Positions 55,060 through 63,281 of a stretch of 64,000 bases of DNA are shown piece by piece. A model generated the notes under the pieces. It was not told the DNA's origin. It did no database searches and worked only from the letters and a program-made list of their open reading frames with translations. Each line of letters starts with the position of its first letter. The first letter of the stretch is position 1. The translations under genes and the position numbers were made by a program. The DNA comes from Mediterraneibacter catenae. Lineage in GTDB: Bacteria; Bacillota; Clostridia; Lachnospirales; Lachnospiraceae. The DNA lies in the NCBI RefSeq assembly GCF_008691045.1, contig NZ_VMSO01000002.1:186001-250000 (forward strand), read 5' to 3'.

Positions 55060-55965
55060 ATGAAGAAAATCAGGAAACTGACGGCGATCCAGCCGGTATC
55101 ATTTCTGCCGGAGGGCAGGGAAGCGGTAAAAGAATACTGTGAGGAAGCTATATTTTATGACACAGAGCCAAAAGATGACAGAGAGATCATTGAGCGGATC
55201 GGGGATTCAGATGCGGTTTTTGTCAGCTATAACCGCACGATCGGTGAAAATATCCTGTCAGCCTGCCCGAATCTGCAGTATATCGGAATGTGCTGCAGCC
55301 TGTACTCGGCGGCGAGCTCTAATGTAGACATCACATATGCGGAGGAACACGGGATCAGAGTGACCGGTATCCGCGACTATGGGGATGAGGGCGTGGCAGA
55401 ATATGTGATCGCGGAGCTGATCCGCCGCCTCCACGGAACGGATGGGAATCCGCCCCTTCTCGGAGAAATCTCTGAGATCTCGGGAATTAAAGCGGGATTC
55501 CTGGGGATGGGAGCCAGCGCCCGTGCCGTGGCGAAGGGACTGACCGCCTTTGGCGCGGATATCCGTTATTACAGCCGTACAAGGAAGCCGGAGCTGGAGG
55601 AAGAAATGGGATATACTTATCAGGAGCTGCACGAACTTCTGCGGGAATGTGACGTGGTATGCAGCTGCCTGAGCAAAAATGTCACACTTCTCTATGAGCC
55701 GGAGTTTGAGATCCTCGGAGAGAATAAGCTGCTGTTTAATACTGCGCTCAGTCCGTGCTTTGATATGAAAGCCTTAAAGCAATGGCTTAACAAAGAAAAT
55801 ACATGGTACTACTGCGATACACTGATGGGACTAGGGGACGAGACTTTGCTTGAGTTTTGCAATGTGAACTGCCAGAAACGCTCATCAGGAATGACACGCC
55901 AGGCAGTGGAAAGGCTGAATAAGAAGGTTTTGGACAATCTTAGAAACTACTGCGGGCAGGGATGA
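55060..55965 (+). CDS. D-2-hydroxyacid dehydrogenase-like Rossmann protein
   Basis: A 301-residue protein with the two-domain layout of NAD-dependent D-2-hydroxyacid dehydrogenases. The nucleotide site GFLGMGASARAVAKGL is near residue 150 and a CDVVCSCLSKN segment follows. The usual N-T-S-R-G strand reads FNTALSPCFD, so the substrate-binding Arg is missing. The C-terminal P-H-x-x-G catalytic His motif is not seen (DTLMGLGDETL instead). It may bind NAD(P) but use different chemistry or act as a sensor. AGGAGG precedes the ATG. Confidence 0.7.
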   Translation: MKKIRKLTAIQPVSFLPEGREAVKEYCEEAIFYDTEPKDDREIIERIGDSDAVFVSYNRTIGENILSACPNLQYIGMCCSLYSAASSNVDITYAEEHGIRVTGIRDYGDEGVAEYVIAELIRRLHGTDGNPPLLGEISEISGIKAGFLGMGASARAVAKGLTAFGADIRYYSRTRKPELEEEMGYTYQELHELLRECDVVCSCLSKNVTLLYEPEFEILGENKLLFNTALSPCFDMKALKQWLNKENTWYYCDTLMGLGDETLLEFCNVNCQKRSSGMTRQAVERLNKKVLDNLRNYCGQG

Positions 55966-56126
55966 TCCTTAGGTTGTTTATGCATTAGAAATTCGTATAG
56001 AGGCGGACCACCAGGTCTTTTTCTGATAAAATCCTGCAAAATTTTCTCATTCTTTTAGAGCCCGGCGTGTTATACTTGACGTAGCATATATTTTGTAAAA
56101 AATAAGTAAAATGCAGGGGACAAAAG

Positions 56127-58211
56127 ATGAAAAAAGCAGCAGGTTTTTTTAAAAACTGGAGGATGTGCATTCCTTTCCTTTTTCTGTATCTGGAGATTGT
56201 GTTCCATTTATATATGCGGCTGGATATGACGTACGCGCCTGTATTCCTGCTTCTGGCCGGCGCCGCCGGCATGTTCTGCGCGGGGATCCTCTTTTTCCTG
56301 CCGGAGCTTCCCGCAAAGATCGTGGGAGCAGTCATAACTGCGGCGGCATCACTTCTCTTTGTAATAGAATGCATCAGCAGAGATATCTTGCAGCAGTATT
56401 TTCAGATCTTCAGCGCCGTGGAAACTGCCGCGGGTAATAAGCTGACAGATTATGCATCGACTGTGGTGCAGTCTGTCCGGGAAAATGCAGGAGGAGTATT
56501 TCTGCTGTTCGTCCTGCCGCTTCTTATCTATACGGCATGGGTAAAAATAACAGAACCGAAAAAGGGTGGCCAGAGCAGGAAAAAAGAGGCTTTCATAAAT
56601 GGTCTCACAAACGGCCTGCTGTCTCTCGCAGCTGCGGTGCTGGTCCATGGAGCAGCTCTGGCTGTGATCTTTTTTGCGCCGTGGCAGGGAGATTTTACAC
56701 CGGAAATGCTGTACTGCACTGACACGAATATAGATGATCAGGTAGAGCAGCTGGGAGTTATCGCCATGCTGCGGCTGGATGTCCGCAATCAGATATTCGG
56801 AGTGCCGGAGGGCAGCCGCGCTCAGATCGATGAGGAAGCCGCTGCCGCCGTAACGGGGGAAGAGCAGGAAATTGAGGCGGAGGAAGAAAAGGAAATCGTA
56901 TATCCATATAACGAGATGGATATCGATTTTGACGCACTGAAGGCCTCGGCTTCCAGCAGCGGCTCTGCGTGGCTGAGTGAGTATTTTGCGTCTCTGATCC
57001 CAACCAGGCAGAACGAATATACAGGAATGTTTGAGGGATATAATGTGATCTTTATCACTGCCGAGGGATTCAGCGGATATATGATAGATCCGGAACTCAC
57101 GCCGACGCTGTATAAGCTCTCGCACGAAGGGTTTGTGTTCAACAATTTTTATTCTACACTGCATTTTACAAGCACCTCAGGAGGAGAGTTCCAGAATCTT
57201 ACCGGTCTGTATCCGAAGGCGGGATTCCCCGTGAGTATGAGCGAGACTGGGAAGCAGGGAACCTATCTTCCGTTTACACTGGCGAATCAGCTGAACCGGC
57301 TGGGGTATACTTCGATTGGATATCATTTTAACCAGAACATGTACGGCAGGGAGCTGTCCCACCCAAATCTCGGCTATGAATGGCGGCAGTTTACCGAGTG
57401 TGCCAGCCCGCTGACTGCTGAGACAAATGAATACGGAAATGCATACTGGCCTCAGTCAGACGACTATATGATCAGTCAGACATTTGACGAATACAAGGAT
57501 CTTCAGCCCTTCAATATCTATTATCTGACGATCAGCGGGCATCTTCCATACAGCTTTGACGGCAGTCAGATGTCTCAGCGCAACAGTGAGCTTGTGGAGG
57601 CGCTGCCTTATTCGGAAAAGACAAAGGCTTATATTGCAGCGAACCTGGAGCTGGAGAAAGGGCTGACAAGGCTTGTGGACAATCTGGAAGAAGCAGGGAT
57701 CGCAGACAAGACGGTGATCGTGATGGCGCCGGACCATATCCCATACTCCGATCTGGATGTGCTGGAGGAACTGGCTGGACGGTCCTTCAATGCGGAGTCG
57801 CTGGAAAACTTAGACGAGAAGACGGTTGATGTGGATGTGTACAGGAACACCTGGATCCTCTGGTCTGCGTCGATGGATGAGCCGGTGACGGTGGACAAGC
57901 CGTGCAGCCAGGTAGATATCCTTCCTACAGTGTCAAATCTCCTCGGGCTTCAGTATGATTCCAGGATGATGGCGGGAACGGATGTGCTGTCGTCAGCAGA
58001 TCCGATCGTGATCTTTTTCTCAAACTCGTGGCTCACAGAAAAGGGAATGTATAACAGGTATACAGGCACATTTGAACCGGCAGAAGGCGTGGTGATGAGT
58101 GAGGAAGAGAAGAACGCCTATGTTGAGAATATCAAGTATATCGTGAGCAGCCGTCTCTCACTGGGACAGCTGATCATTGAGAATGATTACTACAGACAGG
58201 CGCTGGAATGA
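56127..58211 (+). CDS. LTA-synthase-like sulfatase-superfamily membrane enzyme
   Basis: A 694-residue protein. Five N-terminal membrane helices (within about residues 10-185) precede a roughly 450-residue extracellular catalytic domain of the alkaline-phosphatase/sulfatase fold. FITAEGFSGYMID, FTSTSGGEFQNLTGLYP (catalytic Thr region) and APDHIPYSD (metal ligands) match lipoteichoic acid synthase-like proteins. It probably transfers phosphoglycerol or a related group to a surface polymer. A Glu/Ala-rich segment (about 232-255) links the two parts. The substrate is not decided. Confidence 0.85.
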   Translation: MKKAAGFFKNWRMCIPFLFLYLEIVFHLYMRLDMTYAPVFLLLAGAAGMFCAGILFFLPELPAKIVGAVITAAASLLFVIECISRDILQQYFQIFSAVETAAGNKLTDYASTVVQSVRENAGGVFLLFVLPLLIYTAWVKITEPKKGGQSRKKEAFINGLTNGLLSLAAAVLVHGAALAVIFFAPWQGDFTPEMLYCTDTNIDDQVEQLGVIAMLRLDVRNQIFGVPEGSRAQIDEEAAAAVTGEEQEIEAEEEKEIVYPYNEMDIDFDALKASASSSGSAWLSEYFASLIPTRQNEYTGMFEGYNVIFITAEGFSGYMIDPELTPTLYKLSHEGFVFNNFYSTLHFTSTSGGEFQNLTGLYPKAGFPVSMSETGKQGTYLPFTLANQLNRLGYTSIGYHFNQNMYGRELSHPNLGYEWRQFTECASPLTAETNEYGNAYWPQSDDYMISQTFDEYKDLQPFNIYYLTISGHLPYSFDGSQMSQRNSELVEALPYSEKTKAYIAANLELEKGLTRLVDNLEEAGIADKTVIVMAPDHIPYSDLDVLEELAGRSFNAESLENLDEKTVDVDVYRNTWILWSASMDEPVTVDKPCSQVDILPTVSNLLGLQYDSRMMAGTDVLSSADPIVIFFSNSWLTEKGMYNRYTGTFEPAEGVVMSEEEKNAYVENIKYIVSSRLSLGQLIIENDYYRQALE

Positions 58212-58258
58212 TTTTATGGTTTTAAAAATCGGTTAATAGAGCTGGAAAAACAATCCTC

Positions 58259-58287
58259 TTGACCTGCAAACATTTGTTCTGGATAAA
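58259..58287 (+). promoter_or_regulatory. Possible promoter before the SRAP gene
   Basis: TTGACC at 58259-58264 and GATAAA at 58282-58287 with 17-base spacing, 30 bases before the ATG. The -10 is a four-of-six match. Confidence 0.4.
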
Positions 58288-58316
58288 CTAAAAGCGGAAG
58301 GAAAACGGAGAAGATA

Positions 58317-58904
58317 ATGTGCGGACGATATTATATGGATGATGAAACAGCAAGGGAGATTAGACGGCTGGTACTGAAATTGGATCAGAAGATATGTAGT
58401 GAATCAGATCAGACTGCAGCTGTCTTTCCTTCCCAGAAGGTCACTGTGATAACGGGGAGGGGGCGCCACATGGAGGCGGAGCAGATGATCTGGGGCTTTC
58501 CCCGTTTTGACGGCAAGGGGATCCTGATCAACGCCAGGGCGGAGACTGCTGTGGAGCGGCGCACTTTTAAAGAGAGCGTCCTGCACAGAAGATGCGTGAT
58601 CCCGGCAAAAGGATTCTGGGAGTGGAATAAGTCTAAAGAGAAGTTTTCTTTTGAGCGGACGGATTCCCAGGTCATGTTTATGGCGGGATGCTATGACTGC
58701 TTTGACGGGCAGGAACGGTTCGTGATCCTGACAACAGAGGCAAATCCCTCCGTAAAGCCGGTCCACGACCGGATGCCGCTGATCCTGGAGCGAAGCGAGC
58801 TGGAAGACTGGGTGACAGATGACAATGCTGTGGAATATTTCCTTCATAAGACGCCGGCGATGCTGGGGAAAAACGCGGAATATGAACAGATATGTCTGTT
58901 TTAG
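58317..58904 (+). CDS. SRAP/HMCES-family protein (SOS response-associated peptidase)
   Basis: A 195-residue protein starting MCGRYY, where Cys2 becomes N-terminal after Met removal and links to abasic sites in single-stranded DNA. Other conserved parts are NARAET, PAKGFWEW (with the active-site Glu) and VHDRMPLIL (His). YedK/HMCES proteins shield abasic sites during replication. ACGGAG precedes the ATG. It heads a run of small genes of mostly unknown function. Confidence 0.93.
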   Translation: MCGRYYMDDETAREIRRLVLKLDQKICSESDQTAAVFPSQKVTVITGRGRHMEAEQMIWGFPRFDGKGILINARAETAVERRTFKESVLHRRCVIPAKGFWEWNKSKEKFSFERTDSQVMFMAGCYDCFDGQERFVILTTEANPSVKPVHDRMPLILERSELEDWVTDDNAVEYFLHKTPAMLGKNAEYEQICLF

Positions 58905-59015
58905 CGAGCGGCTTTTTCTCTCTGTCGTTTTATGATAGACTGGTACAGTAATCAGCAGCTTATGAACTGCTGTGGCATATGCTTTCCGAAAAAATTCTTT
59001 AAGAGGTATGACGAA

Positions 59016-59471
59016 ATGAGCAGGATAAGAATTATAAAGAAAAACGATGAATACAACTCAGAATATGAGATTGGAGACATTTTCGAGATTCAGGGGACCT
59101 GGTATGGCGGCGTACATATCACAGGGAAATCCGGTGTGCCGATTTCTCTTGACAAAGAGGAATATCAGGAGCTGGATACAGAACCGGAGCCGAAGGCAGA
59201 AGCGGAAGAACTGAAAAGAGATATCTGTGTGGGTGACATTGTGCAGCATTTTAAGAGAGAGTGGGTGTCCGCCGACACCTCGGAATACCTGTATAAAGTG
59301 CTTGCTTTCGCCCAGCACACAGAAACCGGAGAGCGGCTGGTCATCTACCAGGCGCTCTATGCGCCGTTCAAGGTCTGCGCAAGACCCTATGCCATGTTCA
59401 TGAGTGAGGTGGACAGGGAAAAGTATCCGGATATCAGGCAGAAATACCGGTTCGAGAAAGTAAAGGTGTGA
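59016..59471 (+). CDS. DUF1653-containing protein
   Basis: A 151-residue protein. The C-terminal 75 residues are DUF1653 ([13 protein letters not shown], then VIYQALY and [11 protein letters not shown]). The N-terminal half ([28 protein letters not shown]) looks like a small SH3-type beta barrel. Function unknown. ATG 59016 is preferred because AGAGG lies 9 bases upstream; an ATG at 58932 would add 28 residues including a Cys pair. It is followed after 4 bases by the next gene. Confidence 0.8.
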   Translation: MSRIRIIKKNDEYNSEYEIGDIFEIQGTWYGGVHITGKSGVPISLDKEEYQELDTEPEPKAEAEELKRDICVGDIVQHFKREWVSADTSEYLYKVLAFAQHTETGERLVIYQALYAPFKVCARPYAMFMSEVDREKYPDIRQKYRFEKVKV

Positions 59472-59475
59472 GAGC

Positions 59476-59748
59476 ATGGCATCAGAGAGAACGGACGAGC
59501 TGTACAGACTTCTGCTGAGCAGGGGCTACCCAAAGGAGTTCTGTGCAGAGATCGCGTATAAAAATATGAACACAGATTACACCGCAACGAGGATGATCGG
59601 ATATCTCTACCGTGTGACAAACCCTCGGATCGAGGATCTGGTGGATGAGATGCTGGCAATCTTAAGCGACAGGGATGAGATCATGCGGAAGAAAGAGATG
59701 GAGCATGCCCAGGCGGTAATTAATGATATCTATAACAACGGATTGTAA
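59476..59748 (+). CDS. Small conserved-looking helical protein
   Basis: A 90-residue soluble protein, not assigned to a named family. It has helices around SERTDELYRLLLSRGYPKEF, MIGYLYRVTNPRIEDLVDEM, and a charged C-terminal helix. AAAGGTG precedes the ATG and the gap to the DUF1653 gene is 4 bases, so they are co-translated. Codon use is like the neighbours, which supports a real gene. Confidence 0.7.
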   Translation: MASERTDELYRLLLSRGYPKEFCAEIAYKNMNTDYTATRMIGYLYRVTNPRIEDLVDEMLAILSDRDEIMRKKEMEHAQAVINDIYNNGL

Positions 59749-59777
59749 ATGGATAAGAATATAAGGAGTTGAGAACC

Positions 59778-60197
59778 ATGAGTGATCTGCAGAGATTTAC
59801 AGAGGCACAGAGGCGGGACTTTAACACCGCTCTGTCGGAGATCAAAAACGGACGAAAACAAAGCCACTGGATGTGGTATATCTTTCCACAGATCCACGGG
59901 CTGGGATTCAGCAGCATGTCCGCATATTATGCGATTAAGGATCTCGAGGAAGCAGAAGATTTTCTGAATGACCCGTATCTGGGAGGAAACCTGAGGAAGA
60001 TCAGCGAGGCTCTGTTGGAACTGGATACGGATGATCCTCATCGCGTGTTCGGCAGCCCGGATGATCTGAAGCTGCTGTCTTGCATGACGCTCTTTGAAGC
60101 GGCGGAGGGAAGCGGGGGAGTGTTTACAAGAGTGATCGAGAAGTATTATAAGGGGAGACGGGATCGGAAGACGGTGGAGATACTGGGGAGAGGATAA
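59778..60197 (+). CDS. DUF1810 family protein
   Basis: A 139-residue protein with the DUF1810 hallmark SHWMWYIFPQIHGLGFSSMS and the segment DDLKLLSCMTLFE. It is predicted soluble and helical; the family function is unknown. AAGGAG lies 9 bases before ATG 59778; the frame opens 9 bases earlier without better support. It belongs to the same short run as the DUF1653 gene. Confidence 0.88.
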   Translation: MSDLQRFTEAQRRDFNTALSEIKNGRKQSHWMWYIFPQIHGLGFSSMSAYYAIKDLEEAEDFLNDPYLGGNLRKISEALLELDTDDPHRVFGSPDDLKLLSCMTLFEAAEGSGGVFTRVIEKYYKGRRDRKTVEILGRG

Positions 60198-60227
60198 GAG
60201 GAGAATCTAAAGAGAGGGCGGCTGGAA

Positions 60228-60830
60228 ATGAAAACAGTATTTTTACATGGCATGGGGCAGACAGCGCATGACTGGGATGCAGTGCTGAGTCAGGCGTCAT
60301 TGCCGGACGTGGATTGTCCGGAGCTGTCTGCACTGCCGGAGGGGAAACTGACATATACCGGACTGCGGACAGGTTTTGAAAAACGATATACAAATGTGAA
60401 AGAAGCTTTCCGAATATGTGGTCTTTCGCTTGGCGCAGTGCTTGCCCTTGATTATGCGATTCACCACAAAGGAAAAGTAGATTCACTGATTTTGATCGGA
60501 GTGCAGTATAAGACACCTGCTCTGCTGATAGATTTTCAGAATTTCATATTTCGTTGTATGCCTGAAAAAGCTTTTTCGGATATGGGTGTTTCAAAACGGG
60601 ATATGATCCGTCTGTGTCATTCCATGCGTTCTTTGAACTTAACCGCCAGGCTAAGAGAGGTCAGATGTCCGGTGAAGATCCTCTGCGGAGAAAAGGACAG
60701 GGCGAATTTGAAAGCCTCAAGACAGCTTAGCGAGCTTCTGCCGCAGGCGGAGTTACATATCATTCCGGGCGCAGGACATGAGATTAATAAATGTGCGTCG
60801 GAGACGATAGCCGATATACTTAATAGCTGA
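60228..60830 (+). CDS. Small alpha/beta hydrolase
   Basis: A 200-residue alpha/beta-hydrolase fold. An oxyanion-hole FLHGMGQTAHDW opens the protein, and the nucleophile elbow is GLSLG (Ser near residue 68). The acid Asp is in CGEKDRAN and the catalytic His in GAGHEIN. At 200 residues it is a minimal form with a small lid. The substrate is unknown. The ribosome binding site is weak (GAGAGGGCGG), and the gene is followed by a terminator. Confidence 0.87.
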   Translation: MKTVFLHGMGQTAHDWDAVLSQASLPDVDCPELSALPEGKLTYTGLRTGFEKRYTNVKEAFRICGLSLGAVLALDYAIHHKGKVDSLILIGVQYKTPALLIDFQNFIFRCMPEKAFSDMGVSKRDMIRLCHSMRSLNLTARLREVRCPVKILCGEKDRANLKASRQLSELLPQAELHIIPGAGHEINKCASETIADILNS

Positions 60831-60871
60831 TCGGAAGAAGAAGGAAAATAAGAAAAACAGGACAAAAATAG

Positions 60872-60917
60872 GATGCCCGCATTGTTTGGAAAATGAAACA
60901 TGCAGGCATCTTATTTA
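60872..60917 (+). terminator. Terminator after the hydrolase gene
   Basis: GATGCC...GCATTGTTT pairs with AAACATGC...GGCATC around GGAAAATG, with small internal bulges, followed by TTATTTA. Confidence 0.7.
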
Positions 60918-60943
60918 CTATAATATGATTTAGTAAAACGTAA

Positions 60944-60972
60944 TTGACTAAAATAAATGTGAGTGATATATT
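60944..60972 (+). promoter_or_regulatory. Promoter of the AAA-type ATPase gene
   Basis: TTGACT at 60944-60949 and TATATT at 60967-60972 with 17-base spacing, 30 bases before the ATG. Confidence 0.6.
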
Positions 60973-60987
60973 AAGGGTAATATATCA
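60964..60987. promoter_or_regulatory. Palindrome overlapping the ATPase promoter
   Basis: TGATATATTA at 60964-60973 and TAATATATCA at 60978-60987 are perfect reverse complements separated by AGGG. It covers the -10 and the predicted start point, a typical operator position. Confidence 0.5.
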
Positions 60988-61002
60988 TATGGAGGCAGAA
61001 GA

Positions 61003-62388
61003 ATGTTTATTGGAAGAGAGCGTGAGCTGGATTCACTGAATCAATTATATACCTCTGATAAGTTTGAATTTGCGGTGATCTACGGACGGCGCCGTGTTGG
61101 GAAGACTGCACTTATAAATGAGTTCATAAAAGATAAAAAGGCAATCTACTTTATGGGCGTGGAAAGTAATGAAAAGCAGAATCTTGAGAACTTCAGCAGA
61201 AATATTCTGGAGTATAAAACAGGGCTCCAGGCAGACACAGCCTTTCTTACATTTCAGGCTGCGCTGGAGTATGTGTTTAAGCTGGCTGAAAATGAGAGGC
61301 TGATCCTTGCGATCGATGAGTATCCTTATGTGGCGCGCTCTTCTAAAAGCCTTGCCTCTACGATTCAGCTTCTGGTTGATAAATATAAAGAAAATTCCAG
61401 GCTGATGCTGATACTCTGCGGATCGTCCATGTCATATATGGAAGATCAGGTCCTTGCATACAAAGCTCCCTTGTATGGCAGACGGACAGCTCAGATGAAA
61501 ATTCTGCCCTTTGATTTTGCGGATACCTGTCGGTATTTCAAAAATTTTTCCGATGAAGATAAAGCGCTGATTTACGGTATCGTGGGCGGAACTCCCCAGT
61601 ATCTGCTCCAGATGGATGACGGATTAAGCGTAGAGGATAATATAAAAAACACATTCCTGAATCCAATCTCTTCTCTGTTTGAAGAGCCGGAAAATCTGCT
61701 AAAACAGGAGGTAAGAGAGCCGGCTCTGTACAATGCGATCATTACCGCAATTGCCACCGGCGCTTCCCGGATGGCTGAGATTTCTTCGAAAGTGGGAGAG
61801 GATACGAGTGTATGCTCCACTTATCTGAGAAATCTGATCAACCTGGGTATTGTGCAAAAAGAGACACCGTATGGCGAAAAAGCCTCTCGAAAGTCCATTT
61901 ATACAATTGATGACAATATGTTCCGATTTTGGTTTCGGTTTGTACCGGAAAACAGCTCTATTATCGCACGAGGCGCTGCGGATCTGGCATACAAACGGAT
62001 CGAACCGCATCTGCCGGATTATATGGGAAAAGTTTTTGAAGAAATCTGCAAGCAGTACCTCTGGAGGCTTTTGTTAAACGGAGAGTCTCCGGTAGAGTTC
62101 AAGGATCTGGGACGCTGGTGGGGAACTGATCCGGCTGCGCGTACCCAGACAGAGATTGATATTATGGGAGAGCAGGACTATGAAACTGCCCTGTTTGGAG
62201 AGTGCAAGTGGACGAATGAAAAAGTGGATACCGGAGTGCTGGATAAGCTTGTGAAGAGAAGCCAGATGTTCCATTATAGGAAAGTGTGGCTGTATCTGTT
62301 CGGGAAGAATGGATTTACGGAAGTGTGCAGGCGAAGGGCTGAGGAGATGGGGAACGTGTCGTTGATAACATATAAAAATATTGTGTAA
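61003..62388 (+). CDS. Archaeal-type AAA ATPase with DUF234/nuclease-like C-terminus
   Basis: A 461-residue STAND/AAA-type ATPase. P-loop YGRRRVGKTAL is near residue 33 and Walker B LILAIDEYP near residue 105. A winged helix (SKVGEDTSVCSTYLRNLINLG) follows at about 260-290. The C-terminal DUF234 region ends in a PD-(D/E)xK-like pattern: TEIDIMG and then GECKW. Family members occur in archaea and anaerobes with unknown role, possibly DNA-related. GGAGG precedes the ATG. The helicase fragment begins directly at its stop. Confidence 0.85.
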   Translation: MFIGRERELDSLNQLYTSDKFEFAVIYGRRRVGKTALINEFIKDKKAIYFMGVESNEKQNLENFSRNILEYKTGLQADTAFLTFQAALEYVFKLAENERLILAIDEYPYVARSSKSLASTIQLLVDKYKENSRLMLILCGSSMSYMEDQVLAYKAPLYGRRTAQMKILPFDFADTCRYFKNFSDEDKALIYGIVGGTPQYLLQMDDGLSVEDNIKNTFLNPISSLFEEPENLLKQEVREPALYNAIITAIATGASRMAEISSKVGEDTSVCSTYLRNLINLGIVQKETPYGEKASRKSIYTIDDNMFRFWFRFVPENSSIIARGAADLAYKRIEPHLPDYMGKVFEEICKQYLWRLLLNGESPVEFKDLGRWWGTDPAARTQTEIDIMGEQDYETALFGECKWTNEKVDTGVLDKLVKRSQMFHYRKVWLYLFGKNGFTEVCRRRAEEMGNVSLITYKNIV

Positions 62389-62390
62389 GA

Positions 62391-62633
62391 GAAATTAGAA
62401 ACAAAGAGATCCGTTTTTTATGCGCCTGCAATATGATTTCAGAGGGCTGGGATTATCCGGAGCTGGGGATCCTTGTCATGGCAAGGCCTACGCTGTCAAA
62501 AGTTCTTTATCTACAGCAGATTGGCAGAAGACTGCGGAAGACGGACGTCAAGAAAAATGTATTTGTGGTAGACGTTGTGGATGAATATGGTGCAATGGTG
62601 CGTCCCTGCACGATGCACAATATGAAAATGTAG
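62391..62633 (+). pseudogene. Fragment of a DEAD/DEAH-type (SF2) helicase, C-terminal domain
   Basis: The frame encodes EIRNKEIRFLCACNMISEGWDYPEL, read in part here, and continues through ARPTLSKVLYLQQIGRRLRKT. The latter is helicase motif VI (QxxGRxxR). It ends at a TAG at 62631-62633, soon after VVDEYGAMV. The ATPase and dimerising parts of a helicase are absent upstream, where the previous gene's stop stands, so this is a remnant of about 80 codons of a much larger gene. It shows that a deletion or insertion happened between the ATPase and kptA genes. Confidence 0.85.
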
Positions 62634-62661
62634 CGCGGAGCAAATTATTAAAAGGAATAAG

Positions 62662-63207
62662 GTGCTGGAGAACATGAGTTATGACAGATTAAGCAAGTAT
62701 CTGAGTCTGATCCTGCGTCATCATCCCGAAGTAATCGGAATCAGCCTGGACGCGCACGGCTGGGCTGATGTCGATGAACTGATTGCAGGGATTGCGCAGA
62801 AGAAAAAGTTTAACAGGGAAATACTTGAAGAAATAGTGAGAACAGATAAGAAGCAGAGATATTCATTCAGCGAAGAGGGAACGAAGATCCGGGCAAACCA
62901 GGGGCATTCTATTCCGGTCGATCTGGAGCTTCAGCCGATAGAACCGCCGGACGTGCTTTGGCACGGCACGGCGGAAAAATATGCCGCTTCTATTGAGAAA
63001 ACAGGGTTAAGGCCGGGGAACCGCATATATGTACATCTTTCTCCGGACATAGAGACAGCGGTAGCTGTGGGGCAGCGTCATGGCAGGCCAATTGTATATA
63101 AAGTGAAAAGCGGTCAGATGTACCGGGATGGCTTTTACTTTTATCGTTCTGTCAACGGAGTCTGGCTTACGCTTGGCGTGCCGGAAGTTTATCTGGAAAG
63201 AATCTGA
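62662..63207 (+). CDS. kptA: RNA 2'-phosphotransferase (KptA/Tpt1)
   Basis: A 181-residue protein with the KptA layout: an N-terminal winged helix (SKYLSLILRHHPEVIGI, DAHGWADVDELI) and a C-terminal ADP-ribosyltransferase-like fold with LWHGTAEKY and VHLSPD. It transfers the 2'-phosphate of spliced tRNA-type RNA to NAD. Bacteria lack the pathway that makes this substrate, so its role is unclear. GTG 62662 has AAAGGA 5 bases before it; ATG 62674 is the alternative start. Confidence 0.93.
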   Translation: MLENMSYDRLSKYLSLILRHHPEVIGISLDAHGWADVDELIAGIAQKKKFNREILEEIVRTDKKQRYSFSEEGTKIRANQGHSIPVDLELQPIEPPDVLWHGTAEKYAASIEKTGLRPGNRIYVHLSPDIETAVAVGQRHGRPIVYKVKSGQMYRDGFYFYRSVNGVWLTLGVPEVYLERI

Positions 63208-63281
63208 CAGAGAGGCAGTATCGTATTGTAACCTTGCAAAAAGCTGCGTTACAGTTCCCTTAAAGGAAGGAGTATATATCT

